From Gammaproteobacteria bacterium (lineage in GTDB: Bacteria; Pseudomonadota; Gammaproteobacteria; SZUA-229): a stretch of 11,179 nucleotides of DNA. The position numbers were made by a program, and so were the translations under genes. The notes beneath the pieces are model-generated. The model had not been told where the DNA came from, did not search any database, and saw only the letters and a program-made list of their open reading frames with translations. The stretch spans positions 1 to 11,179 of the forward strand of contig DAOWFN010000173.1 of assembly GCA_030637945.1 (NCBI GenBank), read 5' to 3'. Shown piece after piece: positions 1 to 7,353 of this stretch; the first letter of the stretch is position 1; each line of letters starts with the position of its first letter.

Positions 1-1824
1 ATGGGCGCAATGGAAAATAAAGGATTGAATGTATTTAACTCTAAATATGTTCTTGCCAGGCAGGATACAGCAACTGATACCGACTTTATGGGTATAGAAG
101 GTGTCATTGGCCATGAATATTTTCACAACTGGAGTGGTAATCGCGTCACCTGTCGTGACTGGTTTCAGCTCACACTGAAAGAAGGCCTGACGGTATTCAG
201 GGATCAGCAATTTACGGCTGATATGAATTCTGCTGCACCGAAAAGAATCGACGATGTTAATGTTTTACGTACAGCGCAATTTGCAGAAGACGCTGGTCCG
301 ATGGCGCATCCTATACAACCTGACTCTTATCAGGAGATAAATAATTTCTACACCGTCACTGTTTACAATAAGGGTGCTGAAATTATTCGCATGATTTATA
401 CCTTGCTGGGTAAAGAAAAATTCCGCGAAGGCATGGATCTGTATTTTGATCGCCATGATGGACAGGCGGTGACAACAGAAGAATTTGTTAATGCAATGGA
501 GGATGCAAGTCAGATTGATTTGAAACAATTTAGACGTTGGTATAAGCAGGCGGGCACCCCTGAAGTGTCTGTGAAAGAAAGTTTTGATGCCAGTGAAAAT
601 ACATATACTTTAGATTTTTCACAGCAGACACTAGCGACGCCTGCCCAGACAGAGAAATTACCTTTTCATATTCCGGTAAAATTTTCTTTGTTCGATAAAA
701 AAATGGAACATAGACATGCGTCGGGCGTGTTGGAATTTACTGATAACGAGCAGCGATTCGAATTTAAAAATATACAGGAAAAGCCGGCATTATCAATTTT
801 TCAGGGGTATTCAGCACCGGTAAAATTAAAGATTAATCGTGATGATGAAGAACTGGCTTTTTGTATGGCGCATGAAACCGATGACTTCAATCGCTGGGAG
901 GCCGGTCAGCAGTTATCAACGCGAATTATTTTATCGATGGTAGATTCTATCAATGAAGGTAAAGAGTTATTGTTGCCGGATTATTATGTAGCAGCCTGTC
1001 AAAAAACCTTGCTTGATCAGACTTTAGATAAAGCGTTAATCGCCCGTGCAATAACTTTGCCTTCTCTTAGTTACATCGGTGAGATGTTAACCGTCGTTGA
1101 TGTCGATGCCATCCATCAGGCGAGGGAATTTATCCACTCGCAGTTAGCGCAGCAATTAAAAGATGATTTATTCCATGTTTACCAGTCCAATGTGCAAGAT
1201 GAATATAATTTATTGCCAGTGTCTATGGGTAAACGGTCATTGCGTCATCAATCTTTGTCTTATTTGATGTATGTAGATGAGCTAGGTGAATCTTTAGCTA
1301 AAGCGCAGTATCAGTCTGCAGATAATATGACTGATCAAATCGCAGCGTTTAAGTCACTCGTTCACAGTAAAACTTCAGATTCTAAAGAAGTCATAGAAGC
1401 GTTTTATCAACAATGGAAAAACGATAATCTTGTTCTTGATAAGTGGTTCACGGTGCAGGCGACAGATCCCAATCTTCTAGCCGATGTACCCGGGACGAAA
1501 AGGGTAGAGCAACTTTTTGCCCACGATGATTTTGATATTAAAAACCCTAATCGTGTACGCTCGCTGTTGGGTGCTTTTTGTTCAGCGAACCCAATTTGCT
1601 TTCATGATATCAGTGGTTTTGGATATGGATTGCTGGGTAGCTATATAGAAATTATTGACGCGATTAACCCACAGATTGCCTCGCGATTAAGTGTGCCATT
1701 GACGCGCTGGAAACGGTATAACGAAAAACGTCAGCAGTTAATGAAATCAGAGCTACAAAGACTTATTTCACTACCAGAACTGTCCAGGGATGTCACAGAA
1801 CTGGTTGAAAAGAGTCTAAAGTGA
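1..1824 (+). CDS. pepN: Aminopeptidase N (M1 zinc metallopeptidase), 5'-truncated by the window edge
   Basis: This cytosolic metalloenzyme removes N-terminal residues from peptides during protein turnover. The visible 607 residues begin at the substrate-binding motif GAMEN (residues 2-6). The zinc site HEYFH (38-42) follows, and the third ligand Glu61 lies in LKEGLTVF, giving the HExxH-18-E arrangement of family M1. Tyr121 in TVYNKGAE matches the transition-state tyrosine. The rest covers the beta-sandwich and the helical C-terminal domain typical of E. coli-type PepN. In E. coli PepN the GAMEN motif lies about 260 residues from the start, so roughly 259 residues are missing to the left and the whole protein should be near the usual 870. 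The ATG at position 1 is therefore an internal methionine and not the real start. The reading frame is intact to its TGA stop. No convincing terminator follows it. Confidence 0.96.
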   Translation: MGAMENKGLNVFNSKYVLARQDTATDTDFMGIEGVIGHEYFHNWSGNRVTCRDWFQLTLKEGLTVFRDQQFTADMNSAAPKRIDDVNVLRTAQFAEDAGPMAHPIQPDSYQEINNFYTVTVYNKGAEIIRMIYTLLGKEKFREGMDLYFDRHDGQAVTTEEFVNAMEDASQIDLKQFRRWYKQAGTPEVSVKESFDASENTYTLDFSQQTLATPAQTEKLPFHIPVKFSLFDKKMEHRHASGVLEFTDNEQRFEFKNIQEKPALSIFQGYSAPVKLKINRDDEELAFCMAHETDDFNRWEAGQQLSTRIILSMVDSINEGKELLLPDYYVAACQKTLLDQTLDKALIARAITLPSLSYIGEMLTVVDVDAIHQAREFIHSQLAQQLKDDLFHVYQSNVQDEYNLLPVSMGKRSLRHQSLSYLMYVDELGESLAKAQYQSADNMTDQIAAFKSLVHSKTSDSKEVIEAFYQQWKNDNLVLDKWFTVQATDPNLLADVPGTKRVEQLFAHDDFDIKNPNRVRSLLGAFCSANPICFHDISGFGYGLLGSYIEIIDAINPQIASRLSVPLTRWKRYNEKRQQLMKSELQRLISLPELSRDVTELVEKSLK

Positions 1825-1946
1825 CCTTTTTTCTCATTTTTACTCAATTGTGAGGTTGTTTTTACCTTAAATTAGTAGATAAACGGTATTTTCTTCCATT
1901 TCTAGCTGGTGTAGTATTTTTTCATAGTCGATCTGATTTATTTTTA

Positions 1947-1975
1947 GTGAATTCATGTGGATATCATGAAAGCAC
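1947..1975. repeat. Imperfect 29-base inverted repeat, possible operator
   Basis: Arms GTGAATTCATG (1947-1957) and CATGAAAGCAC (1965-1975) are complementary at 9 of 11 positions and separated by 7 bases. The repeat is centred about 106 bases before the start of the GGDEF-EAL gene. Its size and two-arm form suit a dimeric regulator site, but there is no direct evidence of binding. It has no T-run and so is not a terminator. Confidence 0.3.
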
Positions 1976-2066
1976 GTATTTAAGGTCTACAATTGGTACA
2001 TATGTGAATGTGTAGAAATGGAAGGTTTCTATACGCATGAAAGCCGATAAACGGGAGCTGTAGTCT

Positions 2067-3800
2067 ATGTCGAACGTCGTTTCATTATTTAGTGATACCC
2101 AAAAATATGAAGAAAGGCCCATCGTTGTTTTAGCAGACGATGACCCGTCAATTCGCTTGATGGTTCGCCATGTGCTCGAATCTGAAGATTTCGATATCGT
2201 CGAAGCATCAGATGGTCTCGAAGCGATCAAAGCTGTTGAAAAATACCATCCTGCGTTGATCCTGCTGGACGCTGTTATGCCGGGGATTGATGGTTTTACT
2301 ACCTGTCAGCAAATTAAAGAAAAAGGCCATACGGATATTCCAGTGATGATGATCACCGGACTGGATGATGATGCTTCTGTTGAAAGAGCGTATGAAGTTG
2401 GTGCCATCGACTTTATCACTAAACCTATCAAGTGGGCCGTTCTCAAACATCGTGTGAAATCTGTTGTCGCTAAAGTTATTGCTGAGCGCAAAGTTAGCCT
2501 ATTGGCTTATCGTGATACTTTGACCGGCTTACCTAATCGATTACTGTTCGCAGACCGTATGGAACAGGCCGTTATGCGTTCGGAGCGTAGTCGCACATCG
2601 ATGGCATTAATGCTTGTTGATATTGATGATTTCAAACTGGTAAATGATTCATTTGGTCATGATGCTGGTGATAAGTTAATTAAAGCTGTGGGTGAATTGA
2701 TTTCCAAATCGTTACGCCGTGCCGACACCATTGCGCGACTTGGCGGTGACGAGTTTGCGGTGATTATCGAAGGTATAAGTAGTCCTGAAGATGCTATTTC
2801 GATAGCAGATAATCTGACAACCATACTTGAACATAATGTTCGATTAGATGATCAGGAAACGTATACCAGTGCATCCATTGGTATTTCTGTGTACCCTGAC
2901 GATGGTAGAGATGCTCGTACCTTATTGAAAAATGCAGATACTGCTATGTTCCGCGCTAAAGAAAATGGGCGCCATTGTTTTCAATTCTATAAGCCGGAAA
3001 TGAGCGTTAATGCAATGGAGCGTCTGGAGTTAGAAAATAGCCTGAAAGCTGCTTTCGAAAATGACGAGTTTTTAATCCATTACCAGCCGATCATAGATAT
3101 ACATAAAAATGAAATTACAGGTGTTGAAGCATTATTGCGATGGCAGCATCCTGATAAAGGCATGATCCACCCCTCTGATTTTGTTTCGGTGGTAGAAGAC
3201 TGCGGTCTGATCGTTGCGATGGGTGAATGGCTAATATATTCAGCCTGCAAGCAAGTTCGTGTCTGGCAGGATGCGGGCTTAACAAATCAAAACGTATCGA
3301 TCAATCTGTCACCAAGGCAATTTAAGGAGCAGGATCTGGTTGCGCTATTCACACAAGCGGTGGCGGAACATGATATCGATGCTTCATCATTGTCTGTGGA
3401 GATTACGGAGCGAACATTAATAGACAATGTTGGTGAAGTAGAAGCCACATTGAAAAAATTACGTGGCATGGGTATGAAAGTATTCCTGGATGACTTTGGT
3501 ACAGGATATGCGTCTTTGGCTTATCTCAAAGAATTTCCGGTTGATGTGGTTAAGATCGATCGCGAGTTTATCGAAGGGTTACCAGACAATGAGGAAGACT
3601 CCGCAATTGTTGAAGCTATAGCAGGTTTGACGCGAGGGTTGAAATTAATTTTGCTTGCTGAAGGTGTTGAAAATGAGCGGCAGCTTGATGTGTTAAAAGG
3701 TCTTGGCTGTCAATTTGGTCAAGGTTACTACTGGAGTAAAGCGCTTCCCGGCAATGAATACGAACAGTTCTATATGAATCAGATCTACAATATCGGCTAA
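2067..3800 (+). CDS. Response regulator with GGDEF and EAL domains (cyclic-di-GMP synthesis/degradation)
   Basis: This 577-residue soluble protein has three domains. A receiver domain (about 18-135) has acid-pocket Asp24/Asp25, phosphoacceptor Asp68 in LLDAVMPG, Thr97 and Lys119. A GGDEF diguanylate cyclase domain (about 148-315) has DTLTGLPNR at 150-158 and an intact GGDEF at 226-230. The product-inhibition I-site RRAD (217-220) sits exactly five residues before it. An EAL phosphodiesterase domain (about 330-570) has EALLRW from 354, SINLSPRQF, EITERTL, DDFGTG from 475, VVKID and AEGVE, so the metal and catalytic residues look complete. No membrane segment or PAS domain is seen. By sequence both output activities could work; which one dominates cannot be told. 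The ATG is preceded by GGGAG at 2053-2057, a reasonable ribosome binding site. Tandem TAA-TAG stops close the gene. No histidine kinase is adjacent, so the partner kinase is presumably encoded elsewhere. Confidence 0.95.
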   Translation: MSNVVSLFSDTQKYEERPIVVLADDDPSIRLMVRHVLESEDFDIVEASDGLEAIKAVEKYHPALILLDAVMPGIDGFTTCQQIKEKGHTDIPVMMITGLDDDASVERAYEVGAIDFITKPIKWAVLKHRVKSVVAKVIAERKVSLLAYRDTLTGLPNRLLFADRMEQAVMRSERSRTSMALMLVDIDDFKLVNDSFGHDAGDKLIKAVGELISKSLRRADTIARLGGDEFAVIIEGISSPEDAISIADNLTTILEHNVRLDDQETYTSASIGISVYPDDGRDARTLLKNADTAMFRAKENGRHCFQFYKPEMSVNAMERLELENSLKAAFENDEFLIHYQPIIDIHKNEITGVEALLRWQHPDKGMIHPSDFVSVVEDCGLIVAMGEWLIYSACKQVRVWQDAGLTNQNVSINLSPRQFKEQDLVALFTQAVAEHDIDASSLSVEITERTLIDNVGEVEATLKKLRGMGMKVFLDDFGTGYASLAYLKEFPVDVVKIDREFIEGLPDNEEDSAIVEAIAGLTRGLKLILLAEGVENERQLDVLKGLGCQFGQGYYWSKALPGNEYEQFYMNQIYNIG

Positions 3801-3830
3801 TAGATAACTAGTCTAATTTAAAATCTAAAT

Positions 3831-3873
3831 AAAAAGCCGTCTAGTGATTAAATTATCACTAGACGGCTTTTTT
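3831..3873 (+). terminator. Strong intrinsic terminator after the GGDEF-EAL gene
   Basis: The arms GCCGTCTAGTGAT (3836-3848) and ATCACTAGACGGC (3855-3867) pair perfectly over 13 bases, with a six-base loop and a following T-run (3868-3873). The flanking A-run (3831-3835) extends pairing with the T-run, so the hairpin could also stop transcription from the opposite strand. It begins 30 bases after the TAA stop and separates this gene from the SDR gene downstream. Confidence 0.93.
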
Positions 3874-3900
3874 GTGTTTTAAGCAATTTTAATTAAGCTG

Positions 3901-3929
3901 TTGCTGTAAAATCACTTCTTTTTTAGATA
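3901..3929 (+). promoter_or_regulatory. Weak candidate sigma-70 promoter for the SDR-IMPase pair
   Basis: TTGCTG (3901-3906) and TAGATA (3924-3929) are 17 bases apart, 21 bases before the SDR start. Each box matches the consensus at only about three of six positions. A promoter is expected here because a strong terminator lies immediately upstream, but these boxes are only the best guess. Confidence 0.3.
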
Positions 3930-3950
3930 TCTTTTGTAGACACTCGAAAC

Positions 3951-4643
3951 ATGAATATATTAATCACAGGTGCGAACCGTGGTATTGGCCTGGAAATGGT
4001 CAAGTATGCAAATGAACAGGGCTGGCGTGTTTTTGCCTGCTGCCGAAACCCTCACAATGCGGATAATCTGTTTAATATTGCAAAGCTGTCAAATGGTCAA
4101 ATCAGCGTCCATATCGCTGACATGCAGGAATTAGGCACGTTACAGGCTTTGTCCTATGAGCTGCGTAACGATTCCATCGATATATTGATTAATAATGCGG
4201 GTATCTATGGCTCGGATAAAAATAGATTTGGTTCAGTTGATGCCGAAAGCTGGATGCAGGCTTTTCAGGTTAATAGTATTGCACCGTTAAAGATGGTTGA
4301 GGCTTTCTCTGGGCAGCTATTTATGGGTAAACGCAAGATTGTCGCCTGTATGAGTAGTAAAATGGGCAGCATGGCAGATAATGGTTATGGTAACAGCTAT
4401 ATATATCGCTCGAGTAAAGCCGCACTAAACGCTGTGGTAAAGAGTCTCTCTATCGATCTAAAAGAACAAGGTGTTATCAGCGTCGCACTTCATCCTGGGT
4501 GGGTGAAGACAGATATGGGCGGGCCCGATGCTGAAATTACAACACGTGAATCTGTCGAGCAATTATTTCATCACTTATTAAAATTAACCATCGAAGATAG
4601 TGGCCGTTTTATTGATATCGATGGTAGTGATATCCCCTGGTGA
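3951..4643 (+). CDS. Short-chain dehydrogenase/reductase (SDR), C-factor/carbonyl-reductase-like
   Basis: This is a cytosolic NAD(P)H-dependent oxidoreductase of the classical SDR fold, 230 residues. The Rossmann cofactor motif TGANRGIG is at 6-13. The conserved NNAG is at 81-84, followed by Asn108 of the catalytic tetrad, Ser136 in MSSKMGS as the likely catalytic serine, and the YxxxK pair Tyr152/Lys156. HPGWVKTDMGG near residue 182 is the usual conserved segment after the active site. Arg32 after the second strand hints at NADPH preference, which is inference. The overall pattern resembles the small C-factor (CsgA)/sniffer-type SDRs. The substrate cannot be predicted. The ATG start places the first beta strand at the N-terminus as expected, although the ribosome binding site is poor. 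It is the first gene of a probable two-gene operon with the phosphatase five bases downstream. Confidence 0.93.
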   Translation: MNILITGANRGIGLEMVKYANEQGWRVFACCRNPHNADNLFNIAKLSNGQISVHIADMQELGTLQALSYELRNDSIDILINNAGIYGSDKNRFGSVDAESWMQAFQVNSIAPLKMVEAFSGQLFMGKRKIVACMSSKMGSMADNGYGNSYIYRSSKAALNAVVKSLSIDLKEQGVISVALHPGWVKTDMGGPDAEITTRESVEQLFHHLLKLTIEDSGRFIDIDGSDIPW

Positions 4644-4648
4644 CTTAA

Positions 4649-5467
4649 ATGATATTCCCTGATATAGAAAAACTTAAATCGTTAGTTAAAGTTGCTGCCA
4701 AGGATGAATTGCTAAAAGATTTTGGCCATACAGAATTTGAATATAAACAGGATGGCAGTGTGATAACGCCTGCCGATCTTGCTATGCAAGCTCGTTTAGA
4801 GCGTGAGTTGAAGCTGCATTGGCCGGTGTACGATATCCTGGGCGAGGAAATGACAGAGCAGCAACAGCTGGCTGTGATAGCTAATGCCGCGACAGATGAG
4901 AGTAGCGGTTACTGGTGTATCGATCCACTGGATGGCACGAGCAATTATGCTGCTGGCCTGCCTTTTTTTGCAGTCTCTATCGCATTGATTATTGATGGGC
5001 AGCAACAATTAGGTCTTATTTATGATCCGGTACGAGATGAGATGTTTACGGCAATATCAGGGCAGGGGGCATATCTGAACGACCAGCGTATCGATCATTC
5101 GCAGATGGTATTTGCTGACAATAAACCAGTTGTCGCGGAAATTGATCTGAAACGCCTGCCGGAAAAACTCGCCGTCAAGCTGGTAACAGAAAGTATTTTT
5201 GCTTCACAACGAAACATAGGTTCATCAGCAATCGACTGGTGCTGGATGGCTGCCGGACGTTTTGATGTGTACTTGCACGGGGGGCAAAAAATGTGGGATT
5301 ACGCCGCCGGAAGTTTGATTTTTCGCGAAGCCGGTGGGCATTCGATCTCTTTAGATGATGAAGAAGTTTTTCGAGGGCAGCTCGAGATACGATCCGTGCT
5401 GGCATGTCACGATAAAAAACTGTTCAATTATTGGTATCAGTGGATAGACATCCCGCTTGTCTATTGA
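4649..5467 (+). CDS. Inositol monophosphatase family protein (Mg-dependent phosphatase)
   Basis: This 272-residue enzyme belongs to the Li+-sensitive, Mg2+-dependent sugar/nucleotide phosphatase superfamily. Visible signatures are DGSVITPAD (35-43), the GEE motif at 65-67 supplying a metal ligand, and the core motif DPLDGTSNY (92-100) with Asp92 and Asp95. The C-terminal motif WDYAAGSLIFREAGG contains the catalytic Asp217. The family includes myo-inositol-1-phosphatase (SuhB), CysQ 3'(2'),5'-bisphosphate nucleotidase and HisN histidinol phosphatase; sequence motifs alone do not tell which substrate applies. The start lies five bases after the SDR stop, and GGTGA at 4639-4643, overlapping that stop, can serve as its ribosome binding site. 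Translational coupling with the SDR gene is therefore likely. The AT-rich gap after it holds only a weak hairpin. Confidence 0.93.
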   Translation: MIFPDIEKLKSLVKVAAKDELLKDFGHTEFEYKQDGSVITPADLAMQARLERELKLHWPVYDILGEEMTEQQQLAVIANAATDESSGYWCIDPLDGTSNYAAGLPFFAVSIALIIDGQQQLGLIYDPVRDEMFTAISGQGAYLNDQRIDHSQMVFADNKPVVAEIDLKRLPEKLAVKLVTESIFASQRNIGSSAIDWCWMAAGRFDVYLHGGQKMWDYAAGSLIFREAGGHSISLDDEEVFRGQLEIRSVLACHDKKLFNYWYQWIDIPLVY

Positions 5468-5557
5468 GATCAAAATCTTGATGTAACAGTTTTTTTCTGT
5501 TGTTTTAATTTATGTCTAAATCCGCTCATTCGATTTTAGGTAAGCTAAAATACGCAT

Positions 5558-5563
5558 TATAAC
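5558..5563 (+). promoter_or_regulatory. Candidate -10 box for the SPOR gene
   Basis: TATAAC matches the sigma-70 -10 consensus at five of six positions and lies 30 bases before the start codon. The best -35 at 17 bases (TTTAGG, 5535-5540) is weak. The preceding 126-base gap and the change of function from the phosphatase make a separate promoter reasonable. Confidence 0.35.
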
Positions 5564-5593
5564 TTCCAAATATTATTATTAAAGATACAGAAT

Positions 5594-6469
5594 ATGGCAC
5601 CTATACTGATTGATAATCGCGGTATTATAAAACTAAGCTTTGTCGCTGTGATAGGGACGGCTCTGGTTTTTTCCAGCGGTTTTATATTGGGTTATCAACA
5701 AGCGAAAACTTACCGTGTGGCAAGTAGTGAAAGTGAACCTTTACCTCTGCCTGTAAAAAACGCCAGTCTGGCGAGCGATGTCGAGCAACAGAGACCCAAG
5801 GTTGTTGATGCCGGTGAAATGATTGACGTCGATCAGCCTGAGGTTGTAATAAACTCCGTAAAGGTTATTACGGATAAAACGCCATCGATAAAAAAGTCAG
5901 AAATACTGACATCAACTTCCGATGTTAATAAATCATCTGTTGATAAAACCCCACCTGTTGTCATCGACAGTCAGAAGGATTTAAGTCCGCAAAATGTCGT
6001 TAACTCGGAGCCGGATTTAATTACTAACGATGTCCTGGACCAGGCGAGATACTCTATTCAAGTCGGTCTGTATGGTCGTCTAACTAACGCAGAAAAAATG
6101 GTTGAAAAGTTACAGCTACAAAATCTAAATGCCTATGTCTCTGATCTTGTAAATAAGAAAAACGAAGTGCGTTTTAACGTAAGGTTTGGTTATTTTTCGG
6201 ATAGAAAAACGGCGATTTCTTCTTTAAAAAAATATAGAAAAGATCAGAAAGTCGATGGTTATCTGGTGAACTTTTCTATGGATAGTTTGACTCATTTTGC
6301 CTCGACTAAAAATGTGGACCTACCTGTAGAAGTTGTTCAGAATCCAGTTAATCAGAGCAAAGTCACTGATGCAGACACTATTGATACACCGAATGTTCTG
6401 ATAAAAACCCAGGCAGAAAATTCAGAAGGCGACCTGATTAGAGACGCAGATAAAATAATTTACAACTAA
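5594..6469 (+). CDS. Membrane-anchored SPOR-domain protein
   Basis: This 291-residue protein probably acts in the periplasm on peptidoglycan. A short N-terminal tail is followed by one hydrophobic segment at about 13-33 (LSFVAVIGTALVFSSGFILG), then charged residues, which fits an uncleaved inner-membrane anchor. Residues about 42-148 form a low-complexity linker rich in Val, Asp, Ser, Lys and Pro. A SPOR domain fills about 151-228 (ARYSIQVGLYGRLTNAEKM to DGYLVNF), with the typical strand-helix-strand repeat and the IQVGLY and FNVRFGYF strands. SPOR domains bind denuded glycan strands at the division septum. Unusually, a further 63 residues of polar, unrecognised sequence follow the SPOR domain. 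The exact role is unknown; a division-related function like FtsN, DamX or DedD is inferred from the domain alone. The start codon lacks a clear ribosome binding site but places the anchor correctly. Confidence 0.88.
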   Translation: MAPILIDNRGIIKLSFVAVIGTALVFSSGFILGYQQAKTYRVASSESEPLPLPVKNASLASDVEQQRPKVVDAGEMIDVDQPEVVINSVKVITDKTPSIKKSEILTSTSDVNKSSVDKTPPVVIDSQKDLSPQNVVNSEPDLITNDVLDQARYSIQVGLYGRLTNAEKMVEKLQLQNLNAYVSDLVNKKNEVRFNVRFGYFSDRKTAISSLKKYRKDQKVDGYLVNFSMDSLTHFASTKNVDLPVEVVQNPVNQSKVTDADTIDTPNVLIKTQAENSEGDLIRDADKIIYN

Positions 6470-6515
6470 ACAGTTTATTTTTTCTACAGTTGTTATTTAA
6501 CGAAGTTTTACCATC

Positions 6516-7208
6516 ATGCCAGCAACGATTAAAGTATTAAGTTTTGATCTTGATGATACTTTATGGCCATGTTCACCAACGATATTAAGTGCTGAAAAAA
6601 CATTGTATCTGTGGTTGTCGAAACACGTTCCGGAAATAACACAAAGATATGACATACAGCAGCTGCGTGATAAAAGGCGTGTGCTTAAAAATAGCAGGCC
6701 TCAACTTTCCCATGATTTAACGAGATTAAGACTGCTTTCATTTGAACAATTGGCAAATGAGTTTGACTTATCGTTAGACTGGATAGAATCAGCTTTTGGA
6801 ATATTTTACGAGGCGCGTCAGGAAGTAACCTTATTTGATGATGTGAAGCCAGTGTTGGATAAGTTGAGTAAAACTTTTCAATTAGTGAGTGTTACAAATG
6901 GCAATGCAAACACGGTAAAAACAGGTGTCGATCATTGGTTCGATTTGTCATTAAATTCTGAAACGGTTGGCAAACTCAAATCTGAGCCTGACATATATTT
7001 AAAAATGCAAGAACTAGCTAACATTGAAGCCTGTCATATGGCACACATAGGCGATGACCCTGTAAATGATATCTTAGGTGCAAAGTTAGCGGGTGTGTTT
7101 GCCATCTGGTTAAATCGAGATCAAAAGCAATGGATTCTGGATGACTGTGAGCCAGATGCCATTATAACTAGCCTGCATGAGCTTCCAGCCTTACTAAAAG
7201 CACTCTGA
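6516..7208 (+). CDS. HAD-superfamily hydrolase, YigB-like phosphatase
   Basis: This 230-residue cytosolic phosphatase has all HAD motifs. Motif I is FDLDDTLW (10-17), with nucleophile Asp11 and acid/base Asp13. Motif II is VTNGN (126-130), motif III is Lys155 in KSEPD, and motif IV is GDDPVND (179-185). The helical cap between motifs I and II, including HDLTRLRLLSFEQL, resembles E. coli YigB, the phosphatase of 5-amino-6-(5-phosphoribitylamino)uracil in riboflavin synthesis. That substrate is plausible from similarity but HAD enzymes are promiscuous, so the call stays at family level. The gene lies 46 bases after the SPOR gene with no terminator between, so read-through is likely. In enteric bacteria yigB sits beside xerC, and that neighbour is not present here. 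Confidence 0.9.
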   Translation: MPATIKVLSFDLDDTLWPCSPTILSAEKTLYLWLSKHVPEITQRYDIQQLRDKRRVLKNSRPQLSHDLTRLRLLSFEQLANEFDLSLDWIESAFGIFYEARQEVTLFDDVKPVLDKLSKTFQLVSVTNGNANTVKTGVDHWFDLSLNSETVGKLKSEPDIYLKMQELANIEACHMAHIGDDPVNDILGAKLAGVFAIWLNRDQKQWILDDCEPDAIITSLHELPALLKAL

Positions 7209-7256
7209 CCTTGATAGTGTAGGAAAGCCGGCTCCCCTGTAAAATTTCTGATAAGG

Positions 7257-7268
7257 CACAGGCCTGTG
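7257..7268. repeat. Perfect 12-base palindrome upstream of the DAHP synthase gene
   Basis: CACAGGCCTGTG is its own reverse complement. It is centred about 38 bases upstream of the start of a TATAAT box, so near -50 of the presumed transcription start. That is a usual position for an activator or repressor site. It does not match the TyrR box (TGTAAA-N6-TTTACA) or the trp operator as I know them. Confidence 0.35.
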
Positions 7269-7300
7269 TATTTCGCAGAGATAGTTTGTGATTATTCCTA

Positions 7301-7306
7301 TATAAT
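7301..7306 (+). promoter_or_regulatory. Consensus -10 box for the DAHP synthase gene
   Basis: A perfect TATAAT lies 47 bases before the ATG, implying a leader of about 40 bases. No good -35 box is found at 16-18 bases upstream (GAGATA region, 7277-7284), and there is no TG extension. The promoter may therefore depend on an activator, or the box may be chance in AT-rich DNA. Confidence 0.4.
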
Positions 7307-7353
7307 TCATATATCTAAGAAATTTGTGTGATTTGAGTTAAAGAGTTTGAACG

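Noticed and set aside
1..3. ATG at the first base as a start codon for pepN
   Set aside because: It is the methionine immediately before the GAMEN motif, which lies about 260 residues into the full protein.
265..528. Open frame on the minus strand inside pepN
   Set aside because: It lies wholly within a strongly conserved coding region on the other strand, has no recognisable domain and no ribosome binding site; it is a shadow frame. The same applies to the other short antisense frames in the window.
1964..2230. Minus-strand frame covering the start of the GGDEF-EAL gene and its leader
   Set aside because: The translation is Ser/Thr-rich low-information sequence antisense to a conserved receiver domain; nothing supports expression.
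5485..5501. Small hairpin AACAG-T7-CTGTT after the phosphatase gene
   Set aside because: Only five pairs with two G-C pairs; too weak to call as a terminator, although the region is T-rich.
7221..7238. Imperfect palindrome around AGCCGGCT after the HAD gene
   Set aside because: The stem has two mismatches and no T-run follows, so it is not a credible intrinsic terminator.
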